DNA of 52,149 nucleotides, taken from an uncultured Pseudomonadales bacterium (GTDB lineage Bacteria; Pseudomonadota; Gammaproteobacteria; Pseudomonadales; Azotimanducaceae). Made by a program: the position numbers and the translations under genes. Under the pieces are notes generated by a model, which did not search any database, had not been told where the DNA came from, and was given only the letters and a program-made list of their open reading frames with translations. Of the stretch, positions 19,387-28,723 are shown in pieces. The number at the start of each line of letters is the position of its first letter. The stretch's first letter is position 1. The stretch is from contig CALIKQ010000060.1 of NCBI GenBank assembly GCA_938017975.1, positions 1 to 52,149 of the forward strand, read 5' to 3'.

Positions 19387-20337
19387 TTAGCGATCGACGA
19401 CTTTGTGCGTGAGACTGAAATATGCCCGGTTGACGAGCAGGTTGGGATCCCCCTGTTGTGCATCGTAAGCCGCAGTTACTTTTGCTGCGATGACTTCTTC
19501 CAAAGTTGCACCATCCAAAATCAAGGCCATCATCTTCGATCTGATGTCGCTGAGCATCGCAACATAATTGGTTAGGCCTTCATAATCTGAAAGCGGGCCG
19601 TGACCAGGAATAACAATCGTATTCTCGTCAATTTCATCAAGGGTCGCCTGGCAGAAAGCAATAATCCCATCGAGCGTGCCGCCATTGCCTGCATCGATAA
19701 ATGGATATCCCGAATTATTGTAAACATCGCCCAAGTGCACCGCATTGTCTCCACGGAAAAAAACAGCCGTATCGCCGGTGGTATGTGCCTCGCCGAAATG
19801 CATCAACTCAATCTCTTGATCGTTAAAGTGGAACTGCATTCGGTCGTCATAGGTCATCACCGGCAGCGCTGCTGGCGGATACGCTTTTTGAGCGTAAGAA
19901 ACCCCAACAAGATTAATAATTTGGTCTTCCGTCATTTTCGCTCGGGAATTCGATTGAGCAACAATCCAAGTACCATCCGGCCCCAAGAATTGATTACCAT
20001 CAGCGTGATCAAAGTGCCAATGCGTATTTACAGCAAAATCAACGTGATCGCCGCCCAACGCCTTAATCGCAGCTCGAATTTTATCTGCAAGCTCGGGAAA
20101 CTGATCGTCAACCACAAGCACGCCCTGATCGCCCACTGTCACTGCAATATTGCCCCCTGCCCCGAACAACACAGACAGCCCATCGGTAACACGCTCAGTC
20201 TCAATTTCGATCGTAGCTAAATCCCATCCAAAAGCCTGACTGATCTCCTCAAGTGTCATGGGTTTGGGGACCTCGGGGCCCGAGTGACCCGCCACATTAA
20301 AACTCACTAGCAACAAGGCGATAAACATTACTTTCAT
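19387..20337 (-). CDS. Secreted MBL-fold metallo-hydrolase
   Basis: This 316-residue protein has a signal peptide (about residues 1-17) and a metallo-beta-lactamase fold. The metal motif THWHFDHADGN supplies H106, H108, D110 and H111; EAHTTGD and IPGHG supply later ligands. It resembles the periplasmic quinoprotein-relay-system/B3-like MBL hydrolases rather than true carbapenemases: sequence around the sites lacks subclass B1 Cys. AAGGAG precedes the ATG with seven-base spacing. The C-terminal helical tail contains an ATLEEVIAAK segment common in this group. Substrate is unknown; a beta-lactamase activity should not be assumed. Confidence 0.85.
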   Translation of the reverse strand: MKVMFIALLLVSFNVAGHSGPEVPKPMTLEEISQAFGWDLATIEIETERVTDGLSVLFGAGGNIAVTVGDQGVLVVDDQFPELADKIRAAIKALGGDHVDFAVNTHWHFDHADGNQFLGPDGTWIVAQSNSRAKMTEDQIINLVGVSYAQKAYPPAALPVMTYDDRMQFHFNDQEIELMHFGEAHTTGDTAVFFRGDNAVHLGDVYNNSGYPFIDAGNGGTLDGIIAFCQATLDEIDENTIVIPGHGPLSDYEGLTNYVAMLSDIRSKMMALILDGATLEEVIAAKVTAAYDAQQGDPNLLVNRAYFSLTHKVVDR

Positions 20338-20647
20338 TTCACTTCTCCTTCATAGCGGCCTGTTATTAGGGGCCTGGTATTACGGGGCTAAACTCATGGG
20401 ACTGGATCAATGCCCAAACCCCAAAATCGTTGTCACCACACAGCTCGAACCATTTCGGCCGCGGATTTCGACATTTTTTGGTGCCTAACTTAGATACAAC
20501 CCCTCTCCGAACTAGCGGCAACACTAAAAATATACGCCTCTCAACAGGCCAAGGCTATAGGCTTTGGATCAGAGGTTCTTAATTGCGCCTCGCTGGGGAC
20601 AACTGCTAGCATCGGGACTCAATGAATAGACTCTGCTTGATATCGCC
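20338..20647. promoter_or_regulatory. Divergent MBL / RND-efflux control region with tandem and inverted repeats
   Basis: This 310-base gap lies between divergent genes. Just upstream of the MBL start an imperfect tandem repeat reads GGCCTGTTATTAGG (20357-20370) then GGCCTGGTATTACGG (20371-20385). Nearer the efflux genes CCAAGGC-TATAG-GCTTTGG (20549-20567) is a hairpin-like dyad with one mismatch. Efflux operons are commonly controlled by TetR- or MarR-type repressors binding such sites, but no regulator gene is adjacent, so control is speculative. Confidence 0.35.
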
Positions 20648-21697
20648 GTGAATCGTCACCTTTGCTACTTTGGCCTCCTTAGCGCGAGTTTGCTCTTGAG
20701 CGCCTGCGACTCCGATGTGTCATCCGACAACGAATCACCGCCGATTCGGCCCGCCTACGTGCACGTTGTTGCTCCAGAAATTCAGCAGACCACGCATCGC
20801 TTCGTCGGTAAGATCGATGCTGCTCAGACCGTAGATTTATCCTTTGAGGTTGGTGGTCAAATCTTAGAAATCGGACCTCGTTCGGGCGAGACCGTCACTC
20901 AGGGTGATGTCATTGCAAGACTAGACCCTCGAAACTTTGAACTCCAATTGCAAGCTGCCAGTGCTCGACTGGCACAAGCCGAGACTGATTTGCGACGAAA
21001 ACGTTCACTTTTAGCCGAGGCGGCAATTTCTCAATCCTTTGTAGACGATGCGACCAATGTAGTCCGACTGCGACAAGCTGAGTTTTTACAAGCAGAGAAG
21101 GCTCTGGATGACACCCAACTGATCGCTCCGTTCACCGGACATTTGGCCAAGCGGCATCTCGACAATCACATGGCGATCCAAGCTGGCCAATCTCTAGTGA
21201 GACTCAACGATTTAAGCGAGTTGTTTATTCGTATCAGCGTACCAGAGAAGCTTCTTACCACCCTCGATGGCACAACAACTGAACTATTCGTCACAGTAAG
21301 TGCCGCAGGAGAGCAACGGTTTCCTGTCAAATTGAAGGAGTATGTCGGCGAGGCCAATGGTATTGCCCAAAGCTTTGCCGTGACCCTCGCCATGGAACCT
21401 GTGCCTGGCCTTCGTCTGCTACCGGGCATGAATGCAACCGTCATCGCAGAGCGAAGTACTGACAGGCCCTCTATATCGGTTCCTGTTGAGGCCTTAGTCA
21501 CCAGCCCTGAAGGCGACTTCCTTGTATGGGTTGTAGACCCAAACACGCAACGCGTCTCGCCTCGTCAGGTGGTTGTCGGCCTGATGGCGCATCCCGGCGC
21601 ACTGATCACGTCCGGACTCAGCGCCGGCGAGGTCATTGTGGTTGCGGGCGCGCAGCACCTGAGATCCGGTTTACAAATCACACCCATCGCGACATAA
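20648..21697 (+). CDS. RND efflux periplasmic adaptor (membrane-fusion) lipoprotein
   Basis: This 349-residue protein is the HlyD/AcrA-type adaptor that links an RND pump to an outer-membrane channel. A lipoprotein signal ends in LLSAC with C20; the +2 residue is Asp, the E. coli-type signal for retention in the inner membrane. Then follow a biotinyl-lipoyl-like hybrid (VDLSFEVGGQILEIGPRSGETV), a coiled-coil hairpin (about 85-140), a beta-barrel and a membrane-proximal domain. The start must be the GTG at 20648, because an in-frame TAG lies seven codons upstream and no other start fits the signal peptide. The pump gene begins 25 bases after the stop. No TolC-like gene is present. Confidence 0.9.
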   Translation: MNRHLCYFGLLSASLLLSACDSDVSSDNESPPIRPAYVHVVAPEIQQTTHRFVGKIDAAQTVDLSFEVGGQILEIGPRSGETVTQGDVIARLDPRNFELQLQAASARLAQAETDLRRKRSLLAEAAISQSFVDDATNVVRLRQAEFLQAEKALDDTQLIAPFTGHLAKRHLDNHMAIQAGQSLVRLNDLSELFIRISVPEKLLTTLDGTTTELFVTVSAAGEQRFPVKLKEYVGEANGIAQSFAVTLAMEPVPGLRLLPGMNATVIAERSTDRPSISVPVEALVTSPEGDFLVWVVDPNTQRVSPRQVVVGLMAHPGALITSGLSAGEVIVVAGAQHLRSGLQITPIAT

Positions 21698-21722
21698 CCC
21701 CGATAAGACGCTGAGCCCAGTC

Positions 21723-24700
21723 ATGCCCCTCCAATCTAAAATCGCAGAATGGGCAATTGATCACCCCATCTACCCATGGATTGCTGTGCTCATTTGTTTG
21801 CTCGGTGGCCTTTGGGGAATGTTCGATGTTGGGCGCCTGGAGGATCCCCCTTTCCCAATGAACTACGCTTACGTCGTTACGACCTACCCTGGTGCCACCG
21901 CCCGGGAGGTCGCCCATGAGGTTACCGACGTCATCGAGGCTTCGCTCCAGGAACTGCCCTACCTTGAAAAAATGGTTTCAAAATCAGTTCCTGGACGCTC
22001 AGAAGTTCAACTGGAAATATCAGATCGTTTTGACACAGAGCAACTGCCGCAAATTTGGGACGAACTCAGACGAAGGATCCGAGAAGCAGAACTCCGGCTG
22101 CCTCAGAGTGCCGGAACCCCGCTGGTCGAAGACGATTTTGGAGATGTCTTCGGCATGCTCTATGCGGTGACGACCGAGGGCCAGACGCCCAAGCAGGTCA
22201 CGGCCCTCTCAAAGCACGTTAGCACGCAACTTCTGCGGGTTGACGGCGTTGCAAAAATTCAAATCATGGGGCTCCCTCAAGAAGCAATTTTTCTCGAAAT
22301 GGACCACGAAAGGATGGTCCGTCTCGGCCTACCCCTCGATCAGGTTCTCAGCGCCATTTCCCAACAAACCGATGTCACTCCGGATTCCTCTCTTATTGTC
22401 GATCAACGCCGTGCGACGCTAAAACTTCAAGAGGATTTCACAAGTCTTCAGTCGCTTCAGCAGCTGAAAATTGGTCGGCCTGGCGGTACGGAAATTATTA
22501 CCCTCGGCGAGATTGCGACCATCTCGCGCACCTTAACCGAGACCCCCTATGAACTGATTCGATTCAATGGAAAGCCCGTTTTCACTGTGGGCGTATCCGC
22601 AAAATCCGGCGAAAATGTTGTCGGCGTTGGAACCCGCGTCGACGCCGCTATTGACGCGCTCGTAAACACGTTGCCAATTGGTGTGAGTTTCCAGCCCATC
22701 TATCGTCAACACCAGGTCGTCAATGATGCCATTTCGAGCTTCCTTCGAAACCTCACTATGAGCATCATCACCGTTATTGCAGCACTGTGCATTTTTATGG
22801 GTTGGCGCGCTGGCGCCATTGTTGGTGCGGTCTTGCTACTGACGGTGATGGGGACCATCCTTATCATGGCACTGGCGAACATAGAATTGCAGCGAATTTC
22901 ATTGGGTGCCTTGATGATCGCGATGGGAATGCTGGTCGATAATGCCATCGTGATCGTTGAAGGCATGGTCATAGGCGTTCAGCGGGGTCTATCCCCTCGC
23001 GCTGCGGCCAGCGCGTCAGTTGCTAGAACGCAATTTCCATTACTCGGCGCGACCCTGATCGGCATCCTTGCTTTTGCACCCATTGGGCTATCCGATGATT
23101 CGAGTGGTCACTTTCTTATTTCTTTGTTTCAGGTGGTTGGGATCTCTTTACTGCTTAGCTGGGTTCTGGCAATTTTTATCGCGCCAGTCCTGGCAAAACG
23201 ATTGCTTAAGCCCGGCCCCGCTCAATCAGAGGCCGTAATTTATCAAGGCTGGGGCTACGCGCCTTATCGCACGTTGATTGACCTGGGACTCCGTCAAGCC
23301 TGGTTCGGCGTCCTGCTGATCCTTGGCATCACAGCGACATGCATCTGGGGATTCGGGCACGTTAAGCAAAGCTTCTTCCCGACCAACAATACACCTATTT
23401 TTTTCGTTGACTTCTTTTTGCCTCAGGGCACCAGCATCCAAACCACCGAGAGAGAAATCTCGAGACTGGCACAAAGCATCAAAGTAGACCCAGCGACCCA
23501 AGACATCACCAGTTTTGTGGGCAGGGGAACCAGTCGATTCGCCGCAACCATTCAACCAGAGCAACCCAACCCTGCCTATGCACATTTACTCGTCCGCGTT
23601 GATGAAGTGGATTCCATGGCAGCAGCAATGGCCCGGACGCGTAAAATCGGGTTCGAACAATTTCCCAATGCTGAAATTCAAGTCCGTCGAAGTGAATTCA
23701 GCCCCAGTGGCCCATACAAAATCGAAGCCCGGTTCAGTGGACCAGACTCGAAAGTGCTTCGCCAACTGGGTGAGCAGGCGCTCGATCTGTTAACTCAGTA
23801 TAACCATCGAGATCTGCAGTTAGATTGGCGTCAGCCCGCGCTTGAAATGACGCCAAAATTCAACGATCAGAATGCAGCTAGGTCTCTTGTGAGCAGAGCT
23901 GATTTGGCGAGGTCTCTGAGTTACGCAACCGTTGGAATTCCAGTCGCCCGTTTCCGAGACAATGATGTCATATTGCCGGTGATCGCCCGTGCCCCGCTTG
24001 ATGAGCGGAGCAGCCTTCAACGGATTATTGACCGCACAGTTTGGAGTCAGGGTTTGAGTGCCTATATTCCGATTCGCCAGGTGATCGATGGATTTCAGCT
24101 GACCTCCTCTGAAACATTGATTTATCGGCGCAATCGAATTGACACCTTGACTGCTCGGTCAAATCCTCCCATCGGTACCAACTTCGACGCTGAGTTCGCG
24201 AAGGTGCGCGCAGCCATTGAGGCAATTCCCCTACCCGCTGGATACGCTTTTGAATGGGGCGGCGAGTACGAGGGCAGCACCGAGGCCAGAGAAACCTTAG
24301 GTCAAATGATTCCTCTGACTTTTGGGTTGATGTTCTTTCTTACGGTTTTACTATTTGGTCGCATCAAGCAACCGATCATTATTTGGCTCACCGTGCCAAT
24401 GACGGTCTGTGGCGTGGTGATCAGCCTACTGATCACCGATCTGTCGTTTACATTTCCTTCCTTCTTGGGATTTTTGAGCTTGTCTGGAATGCTGATCAAA
24501 AACTGCGTCGTCTTGGTCGATGAGATCGATAAGCGTGTCTCCGAGATGGGATTCGAGGCAAGTGCCATTGCGGCTGCATGCGTGAGTCGTCTCAGACCCG
24601 TGATGTTGGCCGCGGGTACAACCATCGTCGGCATGTCACCGCTGCTTTCAGACGCTTTCTTCCTGGAAATGGCGGTTTGCATCATGGGTGGACTGGCTTT

Positions 24701-24791
24701 TTCAACGCTCCTGACGTTGTTTGCAATCCCATTGCTATACTGGCTGATTCATCCTCAGGCAGAAGATGAAACCGCACTGGAATCTGCTTAA
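21723..24791 (+). CDS. RND efflux pump inner-membrane permease (AcrB/HAE1-like)
   Basis: This 1022-residue protein is a proton-driven RND pump with 12 membrane helices and two large periplasmic loops. The first helix is followed by FPMNYAYVVTTYPGATAREV, the porter-domain entry typical of the family; the fourth helix has GMLVDNAIVIVEG with the proton-relay aspartate; the second half ends in a matching helix bundle (SLSGMLIKNCVVLVDEID). The length is close to AcrB (1049). It forms an operon with the upstream adaptor. It lies in the AcrB-like drug/solvent-exporting branch rather than the heavy-metal CusA branch, because CusA-type methionine motifs are absent. Substrates are unknown. Confidence 0.93.
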   Translation: MPLQSKIAEWAIDHPIYPWIAVLICLLGGLWGMFDVGRLEDPPFPMNYAYVVTTYPGATAREVAHEVTDVIEASLQELPYLEKMVSKSVPGRSEVQLEISDRFDTEQLPQIWDELRRRIREAELRLPQSAGTPLVEDDFGDVFGMLYAVTTEGQTPKQVTALSKHVSTQLLRVDGVAKIQIMGLPQEAIFLEMDHERMVRLGLPLDQVLSAISQQTDVTPDSSLIVDQRRATLKLQEDFTSLQSLQQLKIGRPGGTEIITLGEIATISRTLTETPYELIRFNGKPVFTVGVSAKSGENVVGVGTRVDAAIDALVNTLPIGVSFQPIYRQHQVVNDAISSFLRNLTMSIITVIAALCIFMGWRAGAIVGAVLLLTVMGTILIMALANIELQRISLGALMIAMGMLVDNAIVIVEGMVIGVQRGLSPRAAASASVARTQFPLLGATLIGILAFAPIGLSDDSSGHFLISLFQVVGISLLLSWVLAIFIAPVLAKRLLKPGPAQSEAVIYQGWGYAPYRTLIDLGLRQAWFGVLLILGITATCIWGFGHVKQSFFPTNNTPIFFVDFFLPQGTSIQTTEREISRLAQSIKVDPATQDITSFVGRGTSRFAATIQPEQPNPAYAHLLVRVDEVDSMAAAMARTRKIGFEQFPNAEIQVRRSEFSPSGPYKIEARFSGPDSKVLRQLGEQALDLLTQYNHRDLQLDWRQPALEMTPKFNDQNAARSLVSRADLARSLSYATVGIPVARFRDNDVILPVIARAPLDERSSLQRIIDRTVWSQGLSAYIPIRQVIDGFQLTSSETLIYRRNRIDTLTARSNPPIGTNFDAEFAKVRAAIEAIPLPAGYAFEWGGEYEGSTEARETLGQMIPLTFGLMFFLTVLLFGRIKQPIIIWLTVPMTVCGVVISLLITDLSFTFPSFLGFLSLSGMLIKNCVVLVDEIDKRVSEMGFEASAIAAACVSRLRPVMLAAGTTIVGMSPLLSDAFFLEMAVCIMGGLAFSTLLTLFAIPLLYWLIHPQAEDETALESA

Positions 24792-24826
24792 AAAGATGGT
24801 GCCGGCGCGCAGCTGGCCGGACCACC
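24790..24826 (-). terminator. Intrinsic terminator for the serine hydrolase gene
   Basis: On the minus strand a G+C-rich hairpin (GGTG-CCGGC at 24798-24806 pairing with GCCGG-CACC at 24816-24826, two bases bulged) is followed by ATCTTTTTA. It begins 75 bases after the stop of the minus-strand serine hydrolase gene and also overlaps the end of the convergent RND gene region. Confidence 0.6.
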
Positions 24827-24901
24827 CCCAAAAACAATGAGTCCAGCGCTGGTCTTCAACAAGCTCAGTCCCAGACGGCATTCAGTGATGCCCGGAGCGT
24901 G

Positions 24902-26218
24902 CTATTCATAACTTTCCGTTAGGGCTTGATAAACGCCAAGCGCAAAATCCTGTCTCAGCGGCCAAGGCGAACCCATCAGCTGGATCATCGCCACAGCAGC
25001 GATATCCTCGACAGGGTCTACCCAAAAAATCGTTCCCGCTGCGCCACCCCAAGAGAAGCTGCCCGCGCTGCTGAGTGTCCCCGATCCGACAGGGTCCATC
25101 ATCACGCCAAAGCCCAATCCAAAACCAAAGCTTTTGAACCGATTTTGAATCGGGTCCTCACCGCTACCAGTGCTGGCGAGGCTTTTAGGTAGATGATTTT
25201 TGGTCATAAATTTCAATGTTTTAGGGCCAATAACTCGAACATTGTCTAGAACTCCACCGGCGCGCAGCATTTCTGCAAAGCGCATATAATCGCGCATGGT
25301 TGAGACCAGCCCAGCGCCCCCAGTAAACAGAGAAACCCGATCGAAGCCGCTCATGGCATCCTCTTCAGACTCGATCCCTAGCGTTGGTACTGTCCCGGAC
25401 ACCTGAGCAAGTTGTTTCTTGCTCCAATCCCAATAATGATTGGTGACCAACCGATGACGCTTCTCCAATGGAACTTCAAAAAAAGTATCTGCCATCCCAA
25501 GGGGGTCAAAGAGGGATTCTTTGAAATAGACATCCAGCGACTTCCCCGACATTCGCTCAATAATCAGTCCCGTTAGATCAACCGCAATCGAGTACCGCCA
25601 ATCAGTGCCAGGCTGAAAAGCCAGAGGCAATTCCGCGACCTTTAGCACAAAAGCATCCAAATCTTTCGCGCCCCATAGACTGGCATCTCTATAAGCTTGA
25701 TCAATGGGATCCTTGGGATAAAACCCATAAGAAAAGCCTGCCGTATGAGTCAGCAACTCTGACATCGTGGGCGATCGGTGCATCGGTACCAACTGACCCT
25801 CCGGCGTCCTCACTTGCAGCGCTTCCAACTCGGGTAACCACTTGGTAATTGGATCAGACAGATGAAAATGGCCTGCTTCGTAAAGCTGCATCACAGCAAC
25901 CGCTGTAATTGGTTTTGTCATCGAATAAATTCTAAAAAGGTCATCGCTTTCTAGCGCTTGCTGCCTGTCAATCGAGCGATGACCAACTGAGCTTGAATAG
26001 ACTAACTTTCCGCCACGGTTGACCTGCATCTGGATACCAGCCACTTGGCCCTCTGCCACATATTCTGCAGCAAGATCATCGAGCCGACGCAGTCGCTCTG
26101 CAGACATGCCCTGCTGCTCTGGCGCAATCCGGACTAATTCTGCGGCAAGGACGCGTTCTCCGGCCAGCATCAACATAGCCGCCAGCACACACGTGATACT
26201 TCCTATGATTTTCAACAT
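24902..26218 (-). CDS. Serine hydrolase, class C beta-lactamase/EstB family, secreted
   Basis: This 438-residue protein has a signal peptide (about residues 1-26, ending GERVLAAE) and a class C beta-lactamase-like fold. The nucleophile motif S99-M-T-K102 is followed by VAVMQLYEAG, and a Tyr-containing WRYS segment fits the second motif. The pattern, with SHTAGFSYGF-like loop (LLTHTAGFSYGF), is that of EstB-type esterases and 6-aminohexanoate-dimer hydrolases rather than true AmpC lactamases. The ATG at 26218 follows AAGGAAGG; the longer in-frame extension upstream overlaps the divergent SDR gene and is rejected. Likely periplasmic esterase or peptidase; substrate unknown. Confidence 0.85.
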   Translation of the reverse strand: MLKIIGSITCVLAAMLMLAGERVLAAELVRIAPEQQGMSAERLRRLDDLAAEYVAEGQVAGIQMQVNRGGKLVYSSSVGHRSIDRQQALESDDLFRIYSMTKPITAVAVMQLYEAGHFHLSDPITKWLPELEALQVRTPEGQLVPMHRSPTMSELLTHTAGFSYGFYPKDPIDQAYRDASLWGAKDLDAFVLKVAELPLAFQPGTDWRYSIAVDLTGLIIERMSGKSLDVYFKESLFDPLGMADTFFEVPLEKRHRLVTNHYWDWSKKQLAQVSGTVPTLGIESEEDAMSGFDRVSLFTGGAGLVSTMRDYMRFAEMLRAGGVLDNVRVIGPKTLKFMTKNHLPKSLASTGSGEDPIQNRFKSFGFGLGFGVMMDPVGSGTLSSAGSFSWGGAAGTIFWVDPVEDIAAVAMIQLMGSPWPLRQDFALGVYQALTESYE

Positions 26219-26362
26219 TGCAACCTTCCTTATTGTTGTCACCTTCTGTGACCTAATGACACTGGCATGATTTACGGATTCAGCCGCTGGGTGATTTAGC
26301 CCATCGACGCGAACTGCCGAGAAATGCGTTACACTCGCGTTTTTTTCAGCGGCCGAGCATTT

Positions 26363-27202
26363 ATGTACCCCCCAACACATTGCTATCACCCAGAGTTACT
26401 CAAAGGCAAAAGCGCACTCGTTACGGGAGGTGGGACCGGTATCGGTCGCGCCATCGCTTTTGAACTTGCTAGAGCAGGGGCGAACGTGACGATTGCCTCC
26501 CGTCAGATAGAACCGTTACAAGCAACCGCTGACGCCATTGCATCGGAAACGCAACGTTCTGTAAAGACCCAACTCGTGGACATCCGAGATCTCGACAGCG
26601 TCAACGAACTCGCTAAAGGCATTGCATCGGAAGAGGGCCAGATGGATATCCTCATCAACAATGCGGGCGGTCAATTTCCTCAAGCTGCAGAAAATTACAG
26701 CCCAAAGGGCTGGCGCACCATCATTGATCTCAACCTCAATGGAACCTGGAATATGACCCAAGCCTTGGGCCAACAAATGCTCAACGGTCGCGGCGGCGTA
26801 ATTCTCAACATTATCATGACCATCGGTCGCGGTAATCCAGGCATTGCCCACTCCGGCGCTGCCCGCGCTGGGGTCGCAGAAATGACCCGCAGTCTTTCCT
26901 ACGAATGGGGCCCCAAGGTCCGCGTCAATTGTTTAGGACCTGGCGCGATCATTACGCCGGGGATGCAAGCAACCTACGATGAAGATGTCCTCGATGACAT
27001 CGGCGATACGCCTATACCTCAACCGGGCACTCCGGAGGATGTCGCCAACGGCGCAGTATTTTTAGTCTCCCCCGCGGGGCGATTTATCACTGGAGAAGTT
27101 CTGATGGTCGATGGCGGCGTGTCCCGTTACGGATCCAATCAAGCGCTAAAGCCGTCGGACTTTCCTCACCGTCGCGGGCTCGGGCCCGATTGGACGGAAT
27201 GA
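26363..27202 (+). CDS. Atypical SDR, peroxisomal trans-2-enoyl-CoA reductase (PECR)-like
   Basis: This 279-residue SDR has the cofactor motif TGGGTGIG (21-28) and NNAGG (99-103), but the usual Y-x3-K pair is missing: the site reads HSGAARAGV (163-171), with Ser and Arg at the aligned Tyr and Lys positions. The same HSGAARAG sequence occurs in mammalian peroxisomal trans-2-enoyl-CoA reductase and related 2,4-dienoyl-CoA reductases, which use a different active site. So enoyl-CoA reduction is a reasonable guess. The ATG at 26363 is chosen over one 39 bases upstream because the conserved fold starts shortly after it. The downstream PLP-enzyme gene converges 22 bases away. Confidence 0.83.
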   Translation: MYPPTHCYHPELLKGKSALVTGGGTGIGRAIAFELARAGANVTIASRQIEPLQATADAIASETQRSVKTQLVDIRDLDSVNELAKGIASEEGQMDILINNAGGQFPQAAENYSPKGWRTIIDLNLNGTWNMTQALGQQMLNGRGGVILNIIMTIGRGNPGIAHSGAARAGVAEMTRSLSYEWGPKVRVNCLGPGAIITPGMQATYDEDVLDDIGDTPIPQPGTPEDVANGAVFLVSPAGRFITGEVLMVDGGVSRYGSNQALKPSDFPHRRGLGPDWTE

Positions 27203-27224
27203 ACCCACAGAATACCCAAGCAGA

Positions 27225-28475
27225 TTAACTGTATCTAACCTCTGTGACAGTTTCGGTTGCACCTGCCTCAACCGCCTGAACACTCTCGGAAAGATCCGAA
27301 AGATATTGCTCAGTGACACTTGCATGGAACGGTGACAGCATTAAATGCAGTGCCTTGGGCTGAGTGCAAAGACTGGTCACCCAGCCTCGCTCATAAAGCT
27401 TTCGGTACACGGCAAAGACATCCAGATCCGACCGGGTAAAAGCGACGATCCCAAGTAATGGCTCACCGATGACGTCAAAGCCGAGCTGCTTGACACCCGC
27501 TTCGATCGCGGCGCGTGCTTGGGTGACCTGGCCTTGCTTTGCTTGATAACCCGAAACGCCCAAATAATTCATCACAGCCCAGGCCGACGAAATCGCACCG
27601 CCTGGCCGCGTGCCTGCAAGCGTTGGCGTGACCATACGGCCAGCCGGCCAATCTCTTTGATCAAAAATCATAAAGTCTCTGAGTGTGGCGGTGCGATAAA
27701 AGACAGTACTCGCTCCCTTCGCACAGTACCCATACTTGTGCAGATCTGCCGACATTGAGAGCACCCCCGGTAGCGCAAAATCAAAGTCCGGAATCGGCGC
27801 ACCATTGCGACGAACAAAAGGAGCAATATAGCCGCCGACACAAGCGTCCACGTGAAGCCAGACCTGTCGATCCACCGCGAGCGCGCTGAGCTGAGCAATC
27901 GGATCGATCAACCCATAAGGAAAGCTAGGCGCCGAGCCCACCAGCATAATGGTCGACGCATCGATCTGTTCTCCCATAGCGGGAACGTCTGCCAAATAGT
28001 CGTCAGTCACCGGTACACGGCGAATCTCAAGAGACATCAAGGCAGCCGCCTTATCGAACGCTGGATGCGCCGAGTAAGGCATCACTAAGTTAAAGGGTTC
28101 AGGCAGGCTTTTTGATCGCGCGTAGTCTCTCGCCGCTTTGACCGCCATCGTAATCGAATCCGTACCTCCTGAGGTCATATGACCAACGGCGCCGCTCGGG
28201 CCATGAAGCAGCTGCAAACCCATCGAGACCACTTCTTCTTCCATTTGCTTCAAAGACGGAAAAGCAGCGGGACCCAGACCATTTTCGGACATATATAACG
28301 TGTAGGCCTCTTTCTGAACTCGGGTAACGTCCTCCCCCGCATTGAAGACATAAACAGCAGTTTTACCCTCCCGCCACCGCACATCTGCGCCGCCGCGCTC
28401 GATCATCTCTGATCGCAGGTCATCGAAGGATCTACCGGTCTCCGGCATTTTAAATCTCACTTCATCAATGCTCAC
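27225..28475 (-). CDS. PLP-dependent lyase, sphingosine-1-phosphate lyase / group II decarboxylase-like
   Basis: This 416-residue fold-type I PLP enzyme resembles sphingosine-1-phosphate lyases and glutamate decarboxylase relatives. The cofactor aspartate is D210 (HVDACVGGY), and the Schiff-base lysine is K247 in ADLHKYGY; TSGGTDSITMAVKAARD near 101-117 forms the phosphate-binding start of the large domain. The start is GTG at 28475, which has AAGGAGG at ideal spacing; the ATG nine codons inside lacks a site. It is divergent from an MFS gene and converges with an enoyl-CoA reductase-like SDR. A lyase acting on a long-chain or amino-alcohol phosphate would release an aldehyde; this is inference. 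Confidence 0.87.
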   Translation of the reverse strand: MSIDEVRFKMPETGRSFDDLRSEMIERGGADVRWREGKTAVYVFNAGEDVTRVQKEAYTLYMSENGLGPAAFPSLKQMEEEVVSMGLQLLHGPSGAVGHMTSGGTDSITMAVKAARDYARSKSLPEPFNLVMPYSAHPAFDKAAALMSLEIRRVPVTDDYLADVPAMGEQIDASTIMLVGSAPSFPYGLIDPIAQLSALAVDRQVWLHVDACVGGYIAPFVRRNGAPIPDFDFALPGVLSMSADLHKYGYCAKGASTVFYRTATLRDFMIFDQRDWPAGRMVTPTLAGTRPGGAISSAWAVMNYLGVSGYQAKQGQVTQARAAIEAGVKQLGFDVIGEPLLGIVAFTRSDLDVFAVYRKLYERGWVTSLCTQPKALHLMLSPFHASVTEQYLSDLSESVQAVEAGATETVTEVRYS

Positions 28476-28723
28476 CTCAACCTCCTTATCGCCTTTTAGA
28501 TCATCCTTGTTTTCGCATGATAGCGGGGAAACCGCGTATTGAGAAAGCAGCCTCTTGACGTAACAATGACACGCCCAGTCACGCTTTTGATAAACCACCA
28601 CCGGATATTGGATCCTGGCCCAGCAATCCTGTTGGGCCCATCCACCAGTCGGCAAAGAACAAACCCTTTGCAAATCAAAGCAGATCACGTAGCGTTAGCC
28701 TTGTTCTTTTTGAGGCGACGTCA

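Noticed and set aside
19600-20220. 206-codon open frame on the plus strand inside the MBL gene
   Set aside because: Antisense to a well-supported gene with clear metal-binding motifs.
19387-20337. Calling the MBL protein a carbapenemase
   Set aside because: The motifs fit the broad MBL fold only; B1-type Cys ligand is absent and context is not resistance-related.
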